A stretch of DNA of 64,000 nt from Phycisphaerales bacterium (GCA_020639075.1 JACKHI010000001.1:4712001-4776000), one strand, 5' to 3'. Counted from the first letter of the stretch, positions 24,620-34,406 are shown. Translations and numbers: made by a program. The notes: generated from the sequence alone by a model not told the origin.

Positions 24620-26671
24620 ATGGGAAGTCTCTGGAGATTCCGCGCGCTGTGCGGCGCGTTGGCAATGGTTTCAATCTGTGCGAGTGCCGCAGCCAATGGG
24701 TCGTTTCCGGCCGAGTTCGCACACCTGCTCCCACCGCAACTTGACGAAATAGGCGAGATCACATTGACCGGCGGCGGCGGACCGCGGGGCGGCGGACTGT
24801 TGCTCGTCAAGTGTACGGGCGAGGGCGGCGCGTTCACGACGATTCAGTCGGCCATTGATGCCGCTGTCGACGGCAATCTGATCGCGGTCTTTCCGAACGA
24901 CTGCACAGAAGACGGTCGCTGGCACGAGAACATTGACTTTCTCGGTAAGGCGATCGTGCTGAAGAGCGCCGGCCTGCTCGATCCAACAGTCACGGGGGAA
25001 ACGATCATCGACGGCGATGCGGCTGGGCCCGTTGTGCGATTCGTGAATGGGGAGTCGTCATTCAGCGTGATGGACGGGTTTACGATTACGAATGGTCAGA
25101 GCGTTGATACGCAGATCGGCGGTGGCGTTCGATGCGTCGATTCGGCGCCATCGATCCGGCGATGCGTGTTTCGGGAAAACGTCGCCTATCGCGGCGGCGG
25201 GATTGGTGTGCGCGGCGGCGGGACCATCATGATCGACAGTTGCCGGTTCATGGGCAATGTCGCTACGGGCGATGGGATCGACGGATCCGCGGCATACTTC
25301 GAATATCCCGGGTCACCGATCCTTTTCGATTGCGAGTTTGAGCAACATGGCGATGTGGTTGTGGGGATCAACCGCTTTACGCAGGAGTTTCTCGACTGTT
25401 CGGGCATTGGCGGCTGCGGCCTGGTCATCTCCTGCGAGTTTCGCAATAACAACGCGGCGACGCTTTTCCGCGGGAACGGGGCGACGCTGGTCGGCTGCAC
25501 GTTTGCGGAGAATTCCGGTGTATGCGCGCAGGGGGCGCGGATAGAGATCCGAGATTCGCGGTTCGAGGCGAACACGGGCGGGGCTTCCATCGTGTCCTCG
25601 ACGTTTTCCGTGATCATTGAACGATCGGATTTCATCGGCAATGTGGATGTGCGGCGTGTCGTCGGGAGCTCACCGCTCATTTCGACGTTCGATATCCGGG
25701 GGTGCCGGTTTATCGATAACCAAGCGGATTATCTGCTGGAGTTCAGCGGCGGGGGCAGCATCGAAGACACTGAATTCCTGGACAATGTGACAGATCAATA
25801 CGCCGTGAGATCAATCAGCGGCGAATTCGCGATGGACCGATGTCGTTTCGAGAGGAATCGCGTCATCGAGTCGCTCAATTCGATAATTCTGGCCCTGGTT
25901 TCCAGTGATCGGCTGGGGTTGATTCGAAATTCGCAGTTCCTGAACAATTCGCCCGGCCCGATCTCGGGGAGCTGCGTGGGCATCACCGGCCCGGCGTATA
26001 TGGACAGCTGTCTTTTTGTCGGCAACATCCACGACGGATTCGGCACGCCGTTCAGTACGCAGGACGGCGTTGTGACGAACTGCACTATCGTGGGAAATCG
26101 AACGGTGTTCGGCGCCAGCGGTCTTGATGCCGCGGAGGTGACGAACTGTGTTGTCTATGGCAATCGCAGTATCCATCCGACGAGTCCGCGGCCGCAGGTG
26201 ATCGCCGATTCGCTGAGTTACTCAGTTGTGGAGGATGCAACGGGCGGCGTCGGCGTGTCGAATGCCGATCCGCGTTTCGTGGACTTCGGTCACTGGGACG
26301 ACATGGGCACGCCGGCCGACGCATCTGACGATGTGTTCGTGTCGGGCGACTATCACTTGTTGGCGGGCAGCCCGTGTATCGATCGGGGGGATCCGGAGTT
26401 TGCGGCGGCCCCCGGGGCGACCGATTTGGATGGCAAGGCGCGCGTGCAGGGTTGCCGCGTCGATATCGGCGCGTATGAGTTCGAACAGGTCGGTTCCGTC
26501 GTCGGGGACGTCAATCGCGACGGGTTCGTGGATCTGGACGACGTGCCGGCGTTCTTCGAGACGACGCTGCATCCGCAGGGCGTGGGCATCTGTGAGGCGG
26601 ACGTGAATGAAGACGGTCTGGTCGATGGTCGCGATATTGGCGCGTTCGTCGTGTTGCAGCTGGCCGGTTGA
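24620..26671 (+). CDS. Secreted right-handed beta-helix protein with C-terminal dockerin-like repeats
   Basis: A 683-residue exported protein: signal peptide 1-26, then a pectate-lyase-like start (GGAFTTIQSAIDAAVDGNLIAVFPNDCTEDG) followed by many short beta-helix turns rich in Cys, such as IRRCVFREN, IDSCRFMGN, DCEFEQHG and VGCTFAENSG. The pattern fits the planctomycete Pbl/CASH-type parallel beta-helix, often polysaccharide-binding or lytic, but no catalytic residues are clear. The last 56 residues carry GDVNRDGFVDLDDVPAFF and ADVNEDGLVDGRDIGAF. A strong AAGGAG site and promoter lie upstream. Probably monocistronic. Confidence 0.85.
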   Translation: MGSLWRFRALCGALAMVSICASAAANGSFPAEFAHLLPPQLDEIGEITLTGGGGPRGGGLLLVKCTGEGGAFTTIQSAIDAAVDGNLIAVFPNDCTEDGRWHENIDFLGKAIVLKSAGLLDPTVTGETIIDGDAAGPVVRFVNGESSFSVMDGFTITNGQSVDTQIGGGVRCVDSAPSIRRCVFRENVAYRGGGIGVRGGGTIMIDSCRFMGNVATGDGIDGSAAYFEYPGSPILFDCEFEQHGDVVVGINRFTQEFLDCSGIGGCGLVISCEFRNNNAATLFRGNGATLVGCTFAENSGVCAQGARIEIRDSRFEANTGGASIVSSTFSVIIERSDFIGNVDVRRVVGSSPLISTFDIRGCRFIDNQADYLLEFSGGGSIEDTEFLDNVTDQYAVRSISGEFAMDRCRFERNRVIESLNSIILALVSSDRLGLIRNSQFLNNSPGPISGSCVGITGPAYMDSCLFVGNIHDGFGTPFSTQDGVVTNCTIVGNRTVFGASGLDAAEVTNCVVYGNRSIHPTSPRPQVIADSLSYSVVEDATGGVGVSNADPRFVDFGHWDDMGTPADASDDVFVSGDYHLLAGSPCIDRGDPEFAAAPGATDLDGKARVQGCRVDIGAYEFEQVGSVVGDVNRDGFVDLDDVPAFFETTLHPQGVGICEADVNEDGLVDGRDIGAFVVLQLAG

Positions 26672-26806
26672 TGCGCGATGGGGACGTCGGCCTTTGTGAT
26701 AGGTCGGCGTGTCGTTGTTCTTCCATTAAAAACTAACGGGGGGCGAGTGTCGCCTCCCTCCGGAGGCCGGCGGTTGCATCGAAGCGCCGCCGGCGATTGC
26801 GCGAAG
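26672..26806. terminator. Hairpins between convergent genes
   Basis: Stem GCCTCC-CTCC... with GGAGGC (26752-26757 and 26762-26767) and a second CCGGCGG/CCGCCGG stem directly after it. On the minus strand a run of five T follows at a distance, near 26725-26730. A weak bidirectional terminator or REP-like element. Confidence 0.35.
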
Positions 26807-28363
26807 TTATCGAGCCCGAGGCGAGCGTTTGCGCGAGCGAAGATGTCGTCGTGTTCCGCGGTGCCGGCCCAGTCCAAATGCAAGGAGGGGCGTCATGATC
26901 ATGGCGCCACTGCCGCAGTTCATGAGCGACAGGGGGAAGGATGAAGGGTCGCCGAAGTTGAAGAAGAAAGCACCGGCGTCGCCGAACAGGCGTCCTTCGC
27001 TTTCGACGCTCGGAATTGCCTCAGTGTCTTGCTTATCGTCGTTGTCGACGGCGTCGTCAACGAAGTTATCCGTCTGCGTGCAATCACCGACGCTATCGTT
27101 GACGGCCGGCATTGGACCGAATGGGGCGCGGAGTCGCGGATAGTCGTTTCCGTCGTCGATCGCCCAGATTGTTTCGAAGTCCCAGGTATTGCCGTATGCG
27201 GCTCGTGTCATCATTTCGGCGGTCGATTTTCCGTCGAAGAGATCGGGCGGTGTGTGGACGGAGAAATTGCTGACGCCGACATCATTTTCCGAGGCCTCGG
27301 CGTCCCAGACGAGGCCGATGAGGGTCGTGCCTTCCATTTCGCCGCCCAGGATGCCGCCATTGTGATATGAGCCGTTCACTTTGCCGGTTGCGTAGCAGTT
27401 CTCAGCTGTCGCGGTCCAGACGAAACCTGCGACGCCCCCCAGGACTTCAAATCCGGTAACGCTGGCGTGCGAATACGAGTCACGCAGGATGCTGCCTGTA
27501 TCCACGACGCCAACGATCCCGCCGCATTCGACAAAACCGCTGACTTCGCCGTCTGAGTAGCATTCGCTGATCACGCCGCCTTCATGGTTGCCGCCGGCGA
27601 TGCCACCGGCCCAGGAGGGTTCAGTCATGACGACGGCATTGGCCCGGCAGTGCTGGATGACGCCGTAGTTGTTACCGACAATGCCGCCTGCGTGGTTTGA
27701 GATACGCGTTTCGCTGTGACCCTCGAACTGGCAGTCGGTCACAATCGCATTCTTGTGGTTGTAGCCGACGATTCCGCCGGCATTTTCTCTCATGATGACA
27801 GTTCCCTGAGCCGTGACGTTCTTCACATGCCCATAGTTGTGCGCGGCGAGAGCGCCGGCCGTTATGCCACCACCGTCGAGTTCGTCGCCGCGGATGACAA
27901 CATTCGTGAAGTGCACGTGGATGACGGTTGCCTTTTCTCCGATCGCGCCGAATAGGCCAAGGTTGTGAACGCCGGGGCGATCGATTTTCAGGTTGTTGAT
28001 GACGTGATTCTTGCCGTTGAGGCTGCCGGTGAATTCAGTCGCGACTCGATCGGCACGTGAATCCGCGGGGTTGTTTGCGTCCGCCCACGAGCCCAATGGA
28101 TCCCAGGTATTCCCGTCGGAGGGGGACGACGTACCTGCGCCGCAACTCAGCTCGATATCCGCGATCAACACGAAGTGAGACGACATGTGATTGCGAATGC
28201 GATTGAGTTGGGCGGCGCTGCAAATCTGGTAGGGATCTTCCGGGGTGCCGAGACCTGCGGCGAAGCCGGTGGCTTCCGGCTGGCAGTCCGCAGAGGCGAT
28301 GGACTGGTGGACAAAGCTTGTGGACAACAGGACAGCCACGAGCGGGCGCAGAAAGCGGGTCAT
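26807..28363 (-). CDS. Secreted GLUG-repeat protein with Cys-Gly/poly-Arg C-terminal tail
   Basis: A 518-residue exported protein with a signal peptide (LRPLVAVLLSTSFVHQSIA). The N-terminal GLGTPEDPYQICSAAQLNRIRNH is the common lead-in to GLUG domains, and GLUG repeats follow (GGIVGYNHKNAIVTDCQFEG, AGGIVGNNYGVIQHCRA, GGIAGGNHEGGVISECYSDG, GGIVGVVDTGSILRDSYS, GGVAGFVWTATAENCYA, GGILGGEMEGTTLIG). GLUG proteins are adhesin-like. It ends in a Cys-Gly, a hydrophobic stretch (AMIMTPLLAFGLG) and 17 residues rich in Arg, resembling a C-terminal sorting signal. Start site AAGGA, six bases... before ATG. No dockerin-like repeat, unlike its neighbours. Confidence 0.85.
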   Translation of the reverse strand: MTRFLRPLVAVLLSTSFVHQSIASADCQPEATGFAAGLGTPEDPYQICSAAQLNRIRNHMSSHFVLIADIELSCGAGTSSPSDGNTWDPLGSWADANNPADSRADRVATEFTGSLNGKNHVINNLKIDRPGVHNLGLFGAIGEKATVIHVHFTNVVIRGDELDGGGITAGALAAHNYGHVKNVTAQGTVIMRENAGGIVGYNHKNAIVTDCQFEGHSETRISNHAGGIVGNNYGVIQHCRANAVVMTEPSWAGGIAGGNHEGGVISECYSDGEVSGFVECGGIVGVVDTGSILRDSYSHASVTGFEVLGGVAGFVWTATAENCYATGKVNGSYHNGGILGGEMEGTTLIGLVWDAEASENDVGVSNFSVHTPPDLFDGKSTAEMMTRAAYGNTWDFETIWAIDDGNDYPRLRAPFGPMPAVNDSVGDCTQTDNFVDDAVDNDDKQDTEAIPSVESEGRLFGDAGAFFFNFGDPSSFPLSLMNCGSGAMIMTPLLAFGLGRHRGTRRHLRSRKRSPRAR

Positions 28364-28594
28364 GATTGGGTCCTTTCCTTGAGCGATTCGCTGTTGGGAT
28401 CATACCGGCAACCATGTGTCCCGCAGAGGGGAGAAGCGGCGGATGGGGCAGAATTCGCAGTTTTCCGCTGAAAATCGTGCGTAGGAGTGCGACAAGCGGG
28501 AAATTCGGGACGTCGTTTCCATGCGGCGGAGTGCCGTCGTGTTCACGACGTCGAATTCGCTGCGATAAGAACGGCGAACGATCCGGGGTTCGGG

Positions 28595-28990
28595 TCATGG
28601 CTCGAAGATTTCGCCGTAGATCTGGTCCGCGATGGCGAGGGCACATTCCTGGCAGTTGACTTTCAGCGGCAGCGCGTCGTCGTCGGTGCAGACAACGCCG
28701 TCGCACGGTTCATTGATTCGTTGAATGCATGCCAGGCGCGACTCGTTGACGGCCATCGGTTTCTGCCAGCCGGCGAGTCGCATGTCTTCGACGGCGAGCA
28801 GTTGTTCGAGGATGTACGCATCGTCGAGTGGAATGCCGTTTGTCTGCCGGCAGGCCAGGCGCAGCGCCGGCGTGACGGTTAATGGATCGATGGGAAGCGG
28901 CAGCGGCTGCACGACAGTTGTGCAAGCGACGCTGCTCAGCAGGATTGCCATCAGGAAGCAGATCATTGTGCGTTGCAATGTTCGGGGCAT
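28595..28990 (-). CDS. Small cysteine-rich lipoprotein
   Basis: A 131-residue protein with a lipoprotein-like signal (ICFLMAILLSSVAC) and likely lipidated Cys23. The mature part has six more cysteines (47, 88, 96, 101, 113, 116), suggesting three disulfides in the periplasm or at the surface. Ribosome binding site GAGGA. No family is recognised. Between it and the GLUG-protein gene there are 231 bp with no visible gene. Confidence 0.65.
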   Translation of the reverse strand: MPRTLQRTMICFLMAILLSSVACTTVVQPLPLPIDPLTVTPALRLACRQTNGIPLDDAYILEQLLAVEDMRLAGWQKPMAVNESRLACIQRINEPCDGVVCTDDDALPLKVNCQECALAIADQIYGEIFEP

Positions 28991-29146
28991 GATTCGGGTC
29001 CTCGCGGGCGTTTGAGTGTTTCCAAAGCGGTTGCCAATTCAACCGTCTGGATTGAAGCGACAGAGCGGTTGCGGCACTCACGCGGAACGTCCGCAAAATC
29101 TCCGTGCGTATTTGTGCCGCCGTGAGGACAGGTGCGATTGCATTGG

Positions 29147-32100
29147 TTACGCGTGGCCGGTCGTTGGACGGGTGCGTTCGTAGATGAGCCAATAGGCGAT
29201 CGGAATGACGAACAGTGTGAACAGCGTCGAAGCGAGCAGGCCGAAGATGAGGGACCAGGCCAGACCTGAGAAGACGGGGTCGATCGTGATCGGCGCGGCC
29301 GACAACAGCGCCGTGCCGGCGGTCAGGAGGATTGGACGCAGGCGTACGACTCGGCTTTCCATGATGGCGTCGAAGAGGGAGCGGCCGCGCGATTGGGAGA
29401 GATGGATGAAGTCGATCAGGATGATTGCATCGCGCGTGACGATGCCGGCGAGTGCGATCATTCCGATCATTCCCGTGGCCGTGAAGAAGATCGGATCGGA
29501 ATATCCGCCGATCTGGTTGGCGCCGACTGCGTTGAGCAGCCAGAAGCCGGGCATGATGCCGAGCAGATTCAGCGGAATCGCCAGCATGACGACGACGGGC
29601 ACGACGAATGACTTCATCTGCGCCACGAGCAACACGTAGATGCCGACGAGCGCGGCGGCGAATGCGAGCCCGAGGTCACGGAAGACATCCAGCGTGATCT
29701 TCCATTCGCCTTCGCCGGCAAAATCGACATCGATGCCACTGGGAACGGACCAGGGGAGATCGCTTCCCGGTGTCAGATACGTTCGGCCGCTCAGCGGTCG
29801 TGGCTTGCTGTTGGCGATCGCGTGACGGTCGGACGAGTTGGAATTCGGCGCGTCGATCCGATCGGCCAGCATGTCCACGACGGCTTCGGCCGGAGCGCGG
29901 CCGGCCGTGTCGCCGAAGACGTAGGCGACTCGTCGCAGATTCTTGTGGTAGATCGTCTGATCGACGCGTCGCTCTTCCCAGTGCCCCAGTTCGGCGAGGG
30001 GCACGAGCATGCCGCCGGATCCGTGGACGCGGATCTGCGCCAAGTCGATCTCGCTCGAGCGATCGGCTCTCGGCAGTCGCACGAGGATGGCGAGCGGATT
30101 GCGTTCGTCGGGATCGTGAATGATGCCGGCCGACATTCCGGCCAGCGCCGTATCGAGCGTCGCGGCGATGTCGGCGACGGCGACGCCGTTGATGGCAGCC
30201 TTCTCTCGGTCGGCCACAAATACGATCTTGGTCTGAACCGATTCGATCGTGTCGTCGACGTCGACAACGCAGGGCTCCTGTTCGAGGCGACGGCGTACGA
30301 TGCGCGCCGCATCCTGCAGGTCGTCGTAAGTGTGATCGGGGCGACCGTAGATTTCAGCGACGAGGGTCGCGAGGACGGGCGGACCGGGCGGGACTTCGAC
30401 GATCTTGAGATTGGACTCGTGCTTTCGGGCGATGCGCGTCAGGTCGTCACGCATTCGAAGACCGATGGCGTGGCTCTGCTGCGAGCGACTCTTCTTGCCG
30501 ACGAGATTGACGCGGATTTCGGCATACTGCGGACCTTTGCGCAGGTAGTAGTGTCGGACCATGCCGTTGAAATCCATCGGCGAATTGAGGCCGACGTAGG
30601 ACACGAAGTCGGTCACTTCGAGGACATTCGCGAGGTAGTTTTCGATGTCGCGAACGCAGGCATCGGTTCGTTCGAGGGTCGTGCCTTCATTCATGTCCAG
30701 GACGAGGAGCAGCTCGTTCTTGTTGTCGAACGGGAGCATCTTCAGCGGCACGTGTCGCGTCAGGGCGAGTCCGGCGGCGAGCAATGTGAGGCCGCCCGTC
30801 ACGATCAGGAATATCCACGCATTGAAGCGCGAGTGGAGGAGCGGCGCCATCAGCGGGTAGAAGAATCGATAGAGCGGCGTCTGTTTGACGCCGCTTGTGT
30901 CGTGCGGATCGGACGGGGCCGCGTCAGCGCCGGACGTCGACGTGTATTTCTTTCTCAGCAGGTGATAGGACAGCCACGGCGTGATGGTGAACGCCACGAC
31001 CATCGACATCATCATGGCGACGGGGACGTTGAGCGCCATCGGCCGCATGTACGGCCCCATCATTCCCGTGATGAAGAACAGGGGGACAAAAGAGACAATG
31101 ACGGCGAGCGTCGCCGTGATCAGCGGCGGCCGGATTTCCGCGACGGCTTCCATGACGATTTCGCGCGTTGCGCGGCGGTGCAGCAGGAAGTGTCTCGAAA
31201 TGTTCTCGACGTCGACGATCGGATCGTCGACGAGAAGCCCCAAAGACAGAATCAGCGCGAACAGAGTGACGCGATTGATGGAGAATCCGAGAAGCAGGTT
31301 GACTGTCAATGTCAGACCGAAGACGACGGGTACGGCCAATGCGACGATGAGCGCCTCGCGTTTTCCGAGTCCGAGCGTAAGCAGAGCGATCACGATGAAA
31401 ATGGCGACGGCCAGTGCTTCGACGAGTTCATTGACTTTCTCGTCGGCAGAAAGTCCGTAGTTGCGAGTGATGACGATGTCGATATCGTCGGGCACGATCG
31501 TCGTTCGCAGGGCGTCAGCGGCGGCGATGATTTCGTCGGCCACGCGAACGGCGTTCGTCCCTTTCTTCTTCGCCAGCGCGATCGTGACGGCCGGCGTCGG
31601 AACCTCTTGCGACGATTTCGTCGGCTCGTCGCGTCCGAGCACGCCGCCGGGAAATCCGGGGCGATCCTCGAATCCGCTTGCGCATCCCCAGCCGTGGCGA
31701 ACGTATTGATCCACCTCCGCGGGGCCGTCGACAATTGCAGCGACATCCTTGAGGAAGACGGGGTTATCGCCGACGACGGCGACGACGAGTTCCGAGAGTT
31801 CGCCGGGGTGCGAGAAGGCGTCGCCGACTTCGACGCGAATGTCGGCGTCGATCTGATCGTAATCTCCGACGATTCGCGAGACGTTCGTGGCCTCCAGGGC
31901 GCGGCCGACGTCGAGCGGGGCGACGCCGCGCGACTGCATGCCCGCGGAATCGAGATAGACGTGAACGACTCTCGACTGCCCACCGACGACATAGGCCCGC
32001 GAAAGATCTTCGATCGAAGAGAGGCGCTGGACGACTTCTTCGCTGACGCGGCGAAGGATGTAGCCGTCGGAATCGGCGCCGGTCAACGTGAGCGTGACGA

Positions 32101-32560
32101 TCGGTACGTCGTCGATTTCCACGGGTTTGATGACCCAGCCCGTGACGCCGGGGGGGACGACGTCGATGTGTTCGTCGATTCGCTTGTATAGTTTGACGAG
32201 GCTTCGTTCGCGATCCTCGCCGACGAAGAACCGCACGGTGATGATCGCCTGACCTTCGCGCGACATTGAGTAGACGTATTCGACGCCGTCGATTTCGAAC
32301 AGCAGTTTTTCGAGGGGCGTGGCGACGAGTTGTTCGACTTCTTGCGCCGTGTGTCCGGGAAAGTTGACGTAGACATCGGCCAGAGGCACGACGATCTGCG
32401 GGTCTTCCTCGCGCGGTGTGACGTAGAGGGAGACCAGGCCGACTGCCGCGGCCAGGAGAATCAGCACCAGTGACATGTTGGAATTCAGAAACGACCGAAC
32501 GACGGCGTTTGTAAATCCGTGATGTGCCTGAAGACCCAATGGGTCGCTCGAATCGACCAT
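29147..32560 (-). CDS. RND-family efflux permease
   Basis: A 1137-residue inner-membrane RND (HAE1/heavy-metal type) permease using proton motive force for export. It has the characteristic order: first transmembrane helix near residues 28-46, the REEDPQIVVPLADVYVNFPGHT start of the porter domain, a helix-4 DD pair (GLLVDDPIVDVENI) for proton relay, a repeat of the topology in the second half, and a C-terminal helix bundle ending near the stop. I chose ATG 32560 (MVDSSDP), 16 bp after the adaptor stop with AGG before it; the frame extends upstream over the adaptor gene but is Ser/Arg-rich there. No outer-membrane factor gene is nearby, so a TolC homologue elsewhere is needed. Substrate unknown. 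Confidence 0.93.
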   Translation of the reverse strand: MVDSSDPLGLQAHHGFTNAVVRSFLNSNMSLVLILLAAAVGLVSLYVTPREEDPQIVVPLADVYVNFPGHTAQEVEQLVATPLEKLLFEIDGVEYVYSMSREGQAIITVRFFVGEDRERSLVKLYKRIDEHIDVVPPGVTGWVIKPVEIDDVPIVTLTLTGADSDGYILRRVSEEVVQRLSSIEDLSRAYVVGGQSRVVHVYLDSAGMQSRGVAPLDVGRALEATNVSRIVGDYDQIDADIRVEVGDAFSHPGELSELVVAVVGDNPVFLKDVAAIVDGPAEVDQYVRHGWGCASGFEDRPGFPGGVLGRDEPTKSSQEVPTPAVTIALAKKKGTNAVRVADEIIAAADALRTTIVPDDIDIVITRNYGLSADEKVNELVEALAVAIFIVIALLTLGLGKREALIVALAVPVVFGLTLTVNLLLGFSINRVTLFALILSLGLLVDDPIVDVENISRHFLLHRRATREIVMEAVAEIRPPLITATLAVIVSFVPLFFITGMMGPYMRPMALNVPVAMMMSMVVAFTITPWLSYHLLRKKYTSTSGADAAPSDPHDTSGVKQTPLYRFFYPLMAPLLHSRFNAWIFLIVTGGLTLLAAGLALTRHVPLKMLPFDNKNELLLVLDMNEGTTLERTDACVRDIENYLANVLEVTDFVSYVGLNSPMDFNGMVRHYYLRKGPQYAEIRVNLVGKKSRSQQSHAIGLRMRDDLTRIARKHESNLKIVEVPPGPPVLATLVAEIYGRPDHTYDDLQDAARIVRRRLEQEPCVVDVDDTIESVQTKIVFVADREKAAINGVAVADIAATLDTALAGMSAGIIHDPDERNPLAILVRLPRADRSSEIDLAQIRVHGSGGMLVPLAELGHWEERRVDQTIYHKNLRRVAYVFGDTAGRAPAEAVVDMLADRIDAPNSNSSDRHAIANSKPRPLSGRTYLTPGSDLPWSVPSGIDVDFAGEGEWKITLDVFRDLGLAFAAALVGIYVLLVAQMKSFVVPVVVMLAIPLNLLGIMPGFWLLNAVGANQIGGYSDPIFFTATGMIGMIALAGIVTRDAIILIDFIHLSQSRGRSLFDAIMESRVVRLRPILLTAGTALLSAAPITIDPVFSGLAWSLIFGLLASTLFTLFVIPIAYWLIYERTRPTTGHA

Positions 32561-32576
32561 CGAACGCCTTTTTTCT

Positions 32577-33686
32577 TTATGTGTTTTCGACGACGACGCG
32601 CTCGCCTTCGCGCAGTCCCGAGAGGATTTCGATTTCGCCATCCAGAGCGCGTCCGAGCTTGACGGCGCGACGTTGCACCTCGCCGTCGGCGACGACACGC
32701 ACGAGGTCGAGTTGTCCGACGCGTCGGACGGCGCCTGCTGGGATGACAAGCACCGGCTCGGACTCCAGCGGAATCAAGAGTCTTCCGAACATGCCGGGAT
32801 AGACGCCGGGGGGACAGGGACCAACGACTTTGACGGGGATCGTCCGGCTCTCAGATTCGGCGGTTGGGACGATTTCGCTGATGGAGCCTTCGCATGCGTG
32901 GTCCATGGTTTCCAGCCGGATCTGAAGCGGCTGTCCCACGCGGAGACGGCGTGCGAGGGATTCTCGTACGCCGGCGATGAGCTGCATTCGAGTCGGATCA
33001 TAGAGCGTCAGGAGGACCTGGCCCGGAGTGACGGTGTCGCCCGCTTCGACTTTCTTTTCAACGACGACGCCGTCGATGGGAGCGAGGATGGTTGCATATC
33101 CAAGGATGGTCTCGGCCTCGCGAACGCGTTGTTCGGCGCTTTGATAGTTTGACTCGGCGGCTTTGTAGGCGCTACTGGCGCGTTCCCACTCGATGCTCGT
33201 CGCGACGTTCTGGGCGTGGAGTTTCTCGATGCGATCGTTTTCGATTTTCGCCTGATCCCGCGTCGCGCGCAACGACGACGCTTCGGCGCGGGCCTGTTCA
33301 ACGCGCGACTTCAGATCTTCGTCATCCAGTTGTATCAGGACGTCGCCTTTGGCGACGCGCTGGCCCGCCGTCACGTTGACGGTCATGACTTTGGCAAGCA
33401 GCTTCGAGGCGGTCGAGATTTCGTGGACGGCGCGAACGCTTCCCGACGCCGTTTCGACGCGCGGGACCTGTCGGATAGTCACGACGGCGGTGTGGAGGTC
33501 GGCAATGTCGGCATTCGATCCGCCGGTTGCGATTTGATCTTTTCCGCCGGGGGCCGTTCGATCGATCTTTTGATGGAAGCCGCCGGCCAGCCAGATCAGG
33601 AGCAGAATCACGGCAGCGAGAAAGCCGAAGCCGACGGCGAGCTTGCGGGCGAGCGGACCCGTCAGGTATTGGAGCAAACGGGACAT
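32577..33686 (-). CDS. RND efflux periplasmic adaptor (membrane fusion protein)
   Basis: A 369-residue HlyD/AcrA-type adaptor. It begins with an N-terminal transmembrane anchor (LAVGFGFLAAVILLLIWLAG, residues 16-35), followed by the lipoyl-like half-domain (KVMTVNVTAGQRVAKGDVLIQLD), a coiled-coil hairpin (about 120-190, EQARAEASSLRATRDQAKIE), the second lipoyl half (GYATILAPIDGVVVEKKVEAGDTVTPGQ) and the beta-barrel/membrane-proximal domains. It is first of a two-gene unit with the RND permease. RBS GGAG is 8 bases before ATG. The lipid anchor common in AcrA is replaced by a membrane helix. Confidence 0.93.
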   Translation of the reverse strand: MSRLLQYLTGPLARKLAVGFGFLAAVILLLIWLAGGFHQKIDRTAPGGKDQIATGGSNADIADLHTAVVTIRQVPRVETASGSVRAVHEISTASKLLAKVMTVNVTAGQRVAKGDVLIQLDDEDLKSRVEQARAEASSLRATRDQAKIENDRIEKLHAQNVATSIEWERASSAYKAAESNYQSAEQRVREAETILGYATILAPIDGVVVEKKVEAGDTVTPGQVLLTLYDPTRMQLIAGVRESLARRLRVGQPLQIRLETMDHACEGSISEIVPTAESESRTIPVKVVGPCPPGVYPGMFGRLLIPLESEPVLVIPAGAVRRVGQLDLVRVVADGEVQRRAVKLGRALDGEIEILSGLREGERVVVENT

Positions 33687-34312
33687 GGCGGCAACTCCAT
33701 ATGGCGCGTCGCGTTGAGAAGGCGACGATCAGGATATCCTAGGGTCGGCGAAGTTTCTTGTCTTCCCTGCGATCGGGAGGGGATTCGCGATCTGCGGCGG
33801 GTTTGGGCGGATTGCATTTCGGGGAATCCGCCTGCCTCCGAGCTGCGACGGTGAGGGAGCCAGGCGAACACATGGCGGTTGCGGTGTGAGGGGTTGTCGG
33901 TCGTTTGTTCGCGATACGTCGCCCTGAGGAGAGGGTGGCTCTGAATTCGAAATCGCGCCGCCGAATCGAGATAGGTGGAAGACGAGCTTCAGTTCACGGT
34001 GTTGCCCAGCGGGACGGGACGGTTTTTGTGCGCGGCGTCGCGCCGTACCTACGGCACGGCAATGGTGATCACCGACCGGCAATCCCAGCCTTGAAAGGCT
34101 GGGCTACTTTCAAAACGTCCCTATCGGGACGCGGATCTCGTGCTCTTCTCAAGACGTCCCTATCGGGACGCGGGTCTCGTGCTCTTCTCAAAACGTCCCA
34201 ATGGGGACGCGGATCTCGTGCTCTTCTCAAGACGTCCCGGTCGGGATGCGGACTTCGCGCTACCGCCGATGCCAACAGCGTTTCACGAGATTCCGTAAAG
34301 AACCAAAAAGAA
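33687..34312. other. Gene-free region with REP-like repeats
   Basis: No gene is visible. The right half has a CCCAGCC-TTGAAA-GGCTGGG hairpin at 34084-34103 and a 4 x 39 bp tandem array at 34112-34267. A leftward ORF reading through the array gives a 13-residue repeat but is likely spurious. Confidence 0.6.
34112..34267. repeat. 4 x 39 bp tandem hairpin repeat
   Basis: Four contiguous copies. Each begins AARACGTCCC, has a hairpin of CGTCCC-NNNN-GGGACG, and ends in a conserved CTCGTGCTCTTCTC; copy 4 is the most diverged. Loop bases vary (TATC, TATC, AATG, GGTC) while the stem stays paired. The unit resembles BIME/REP arrays and directly follows a CCCAGCC-TTGAAA-GGCTGGG hairpin. Confidence 0.8.
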
Positions 34313-34343
34313 GCACGGCGCCGGTTTTCGACCGGCGCCGTGC
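34313..34343 (-). terminator. Rho-independent terminator for the CxxCH protein gene
   Basis: Stem GCACGGCGCCGGT (34313-34325), five-base loop, ACCGGCGCCGTGC (34331-34343). On the minus strand the stem is followed by TTCTTTTT. It lies 63 bp after the gene's stop codon. Confidence 0.85.
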
Positions 34344-34406
34344 CAAGGGGAAAGTGTCTTGCAACGTGTCGGGCCCCGGCGCGGACGTCAGGGCAGAAAC
34401 GCTGTG

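Noticed and set aside
29822..32191. A 789-codon plus-strand frame opposite the RND permease gene
   Set aside because: The minus strand encodes a complete RND permease with proper motifs. The antisense frame is Asp/Arg/His/Gly-rich and typical of a GC-rich mirror frame.
34069..34275. Minus-strand ORF with a 13-residue repeat
   Set aside because: The protein period simply reflects 39 bp, a multiple of three. Loop changes and paired stems show selection on the DNA/RNA, and there is no ribosome binding site.
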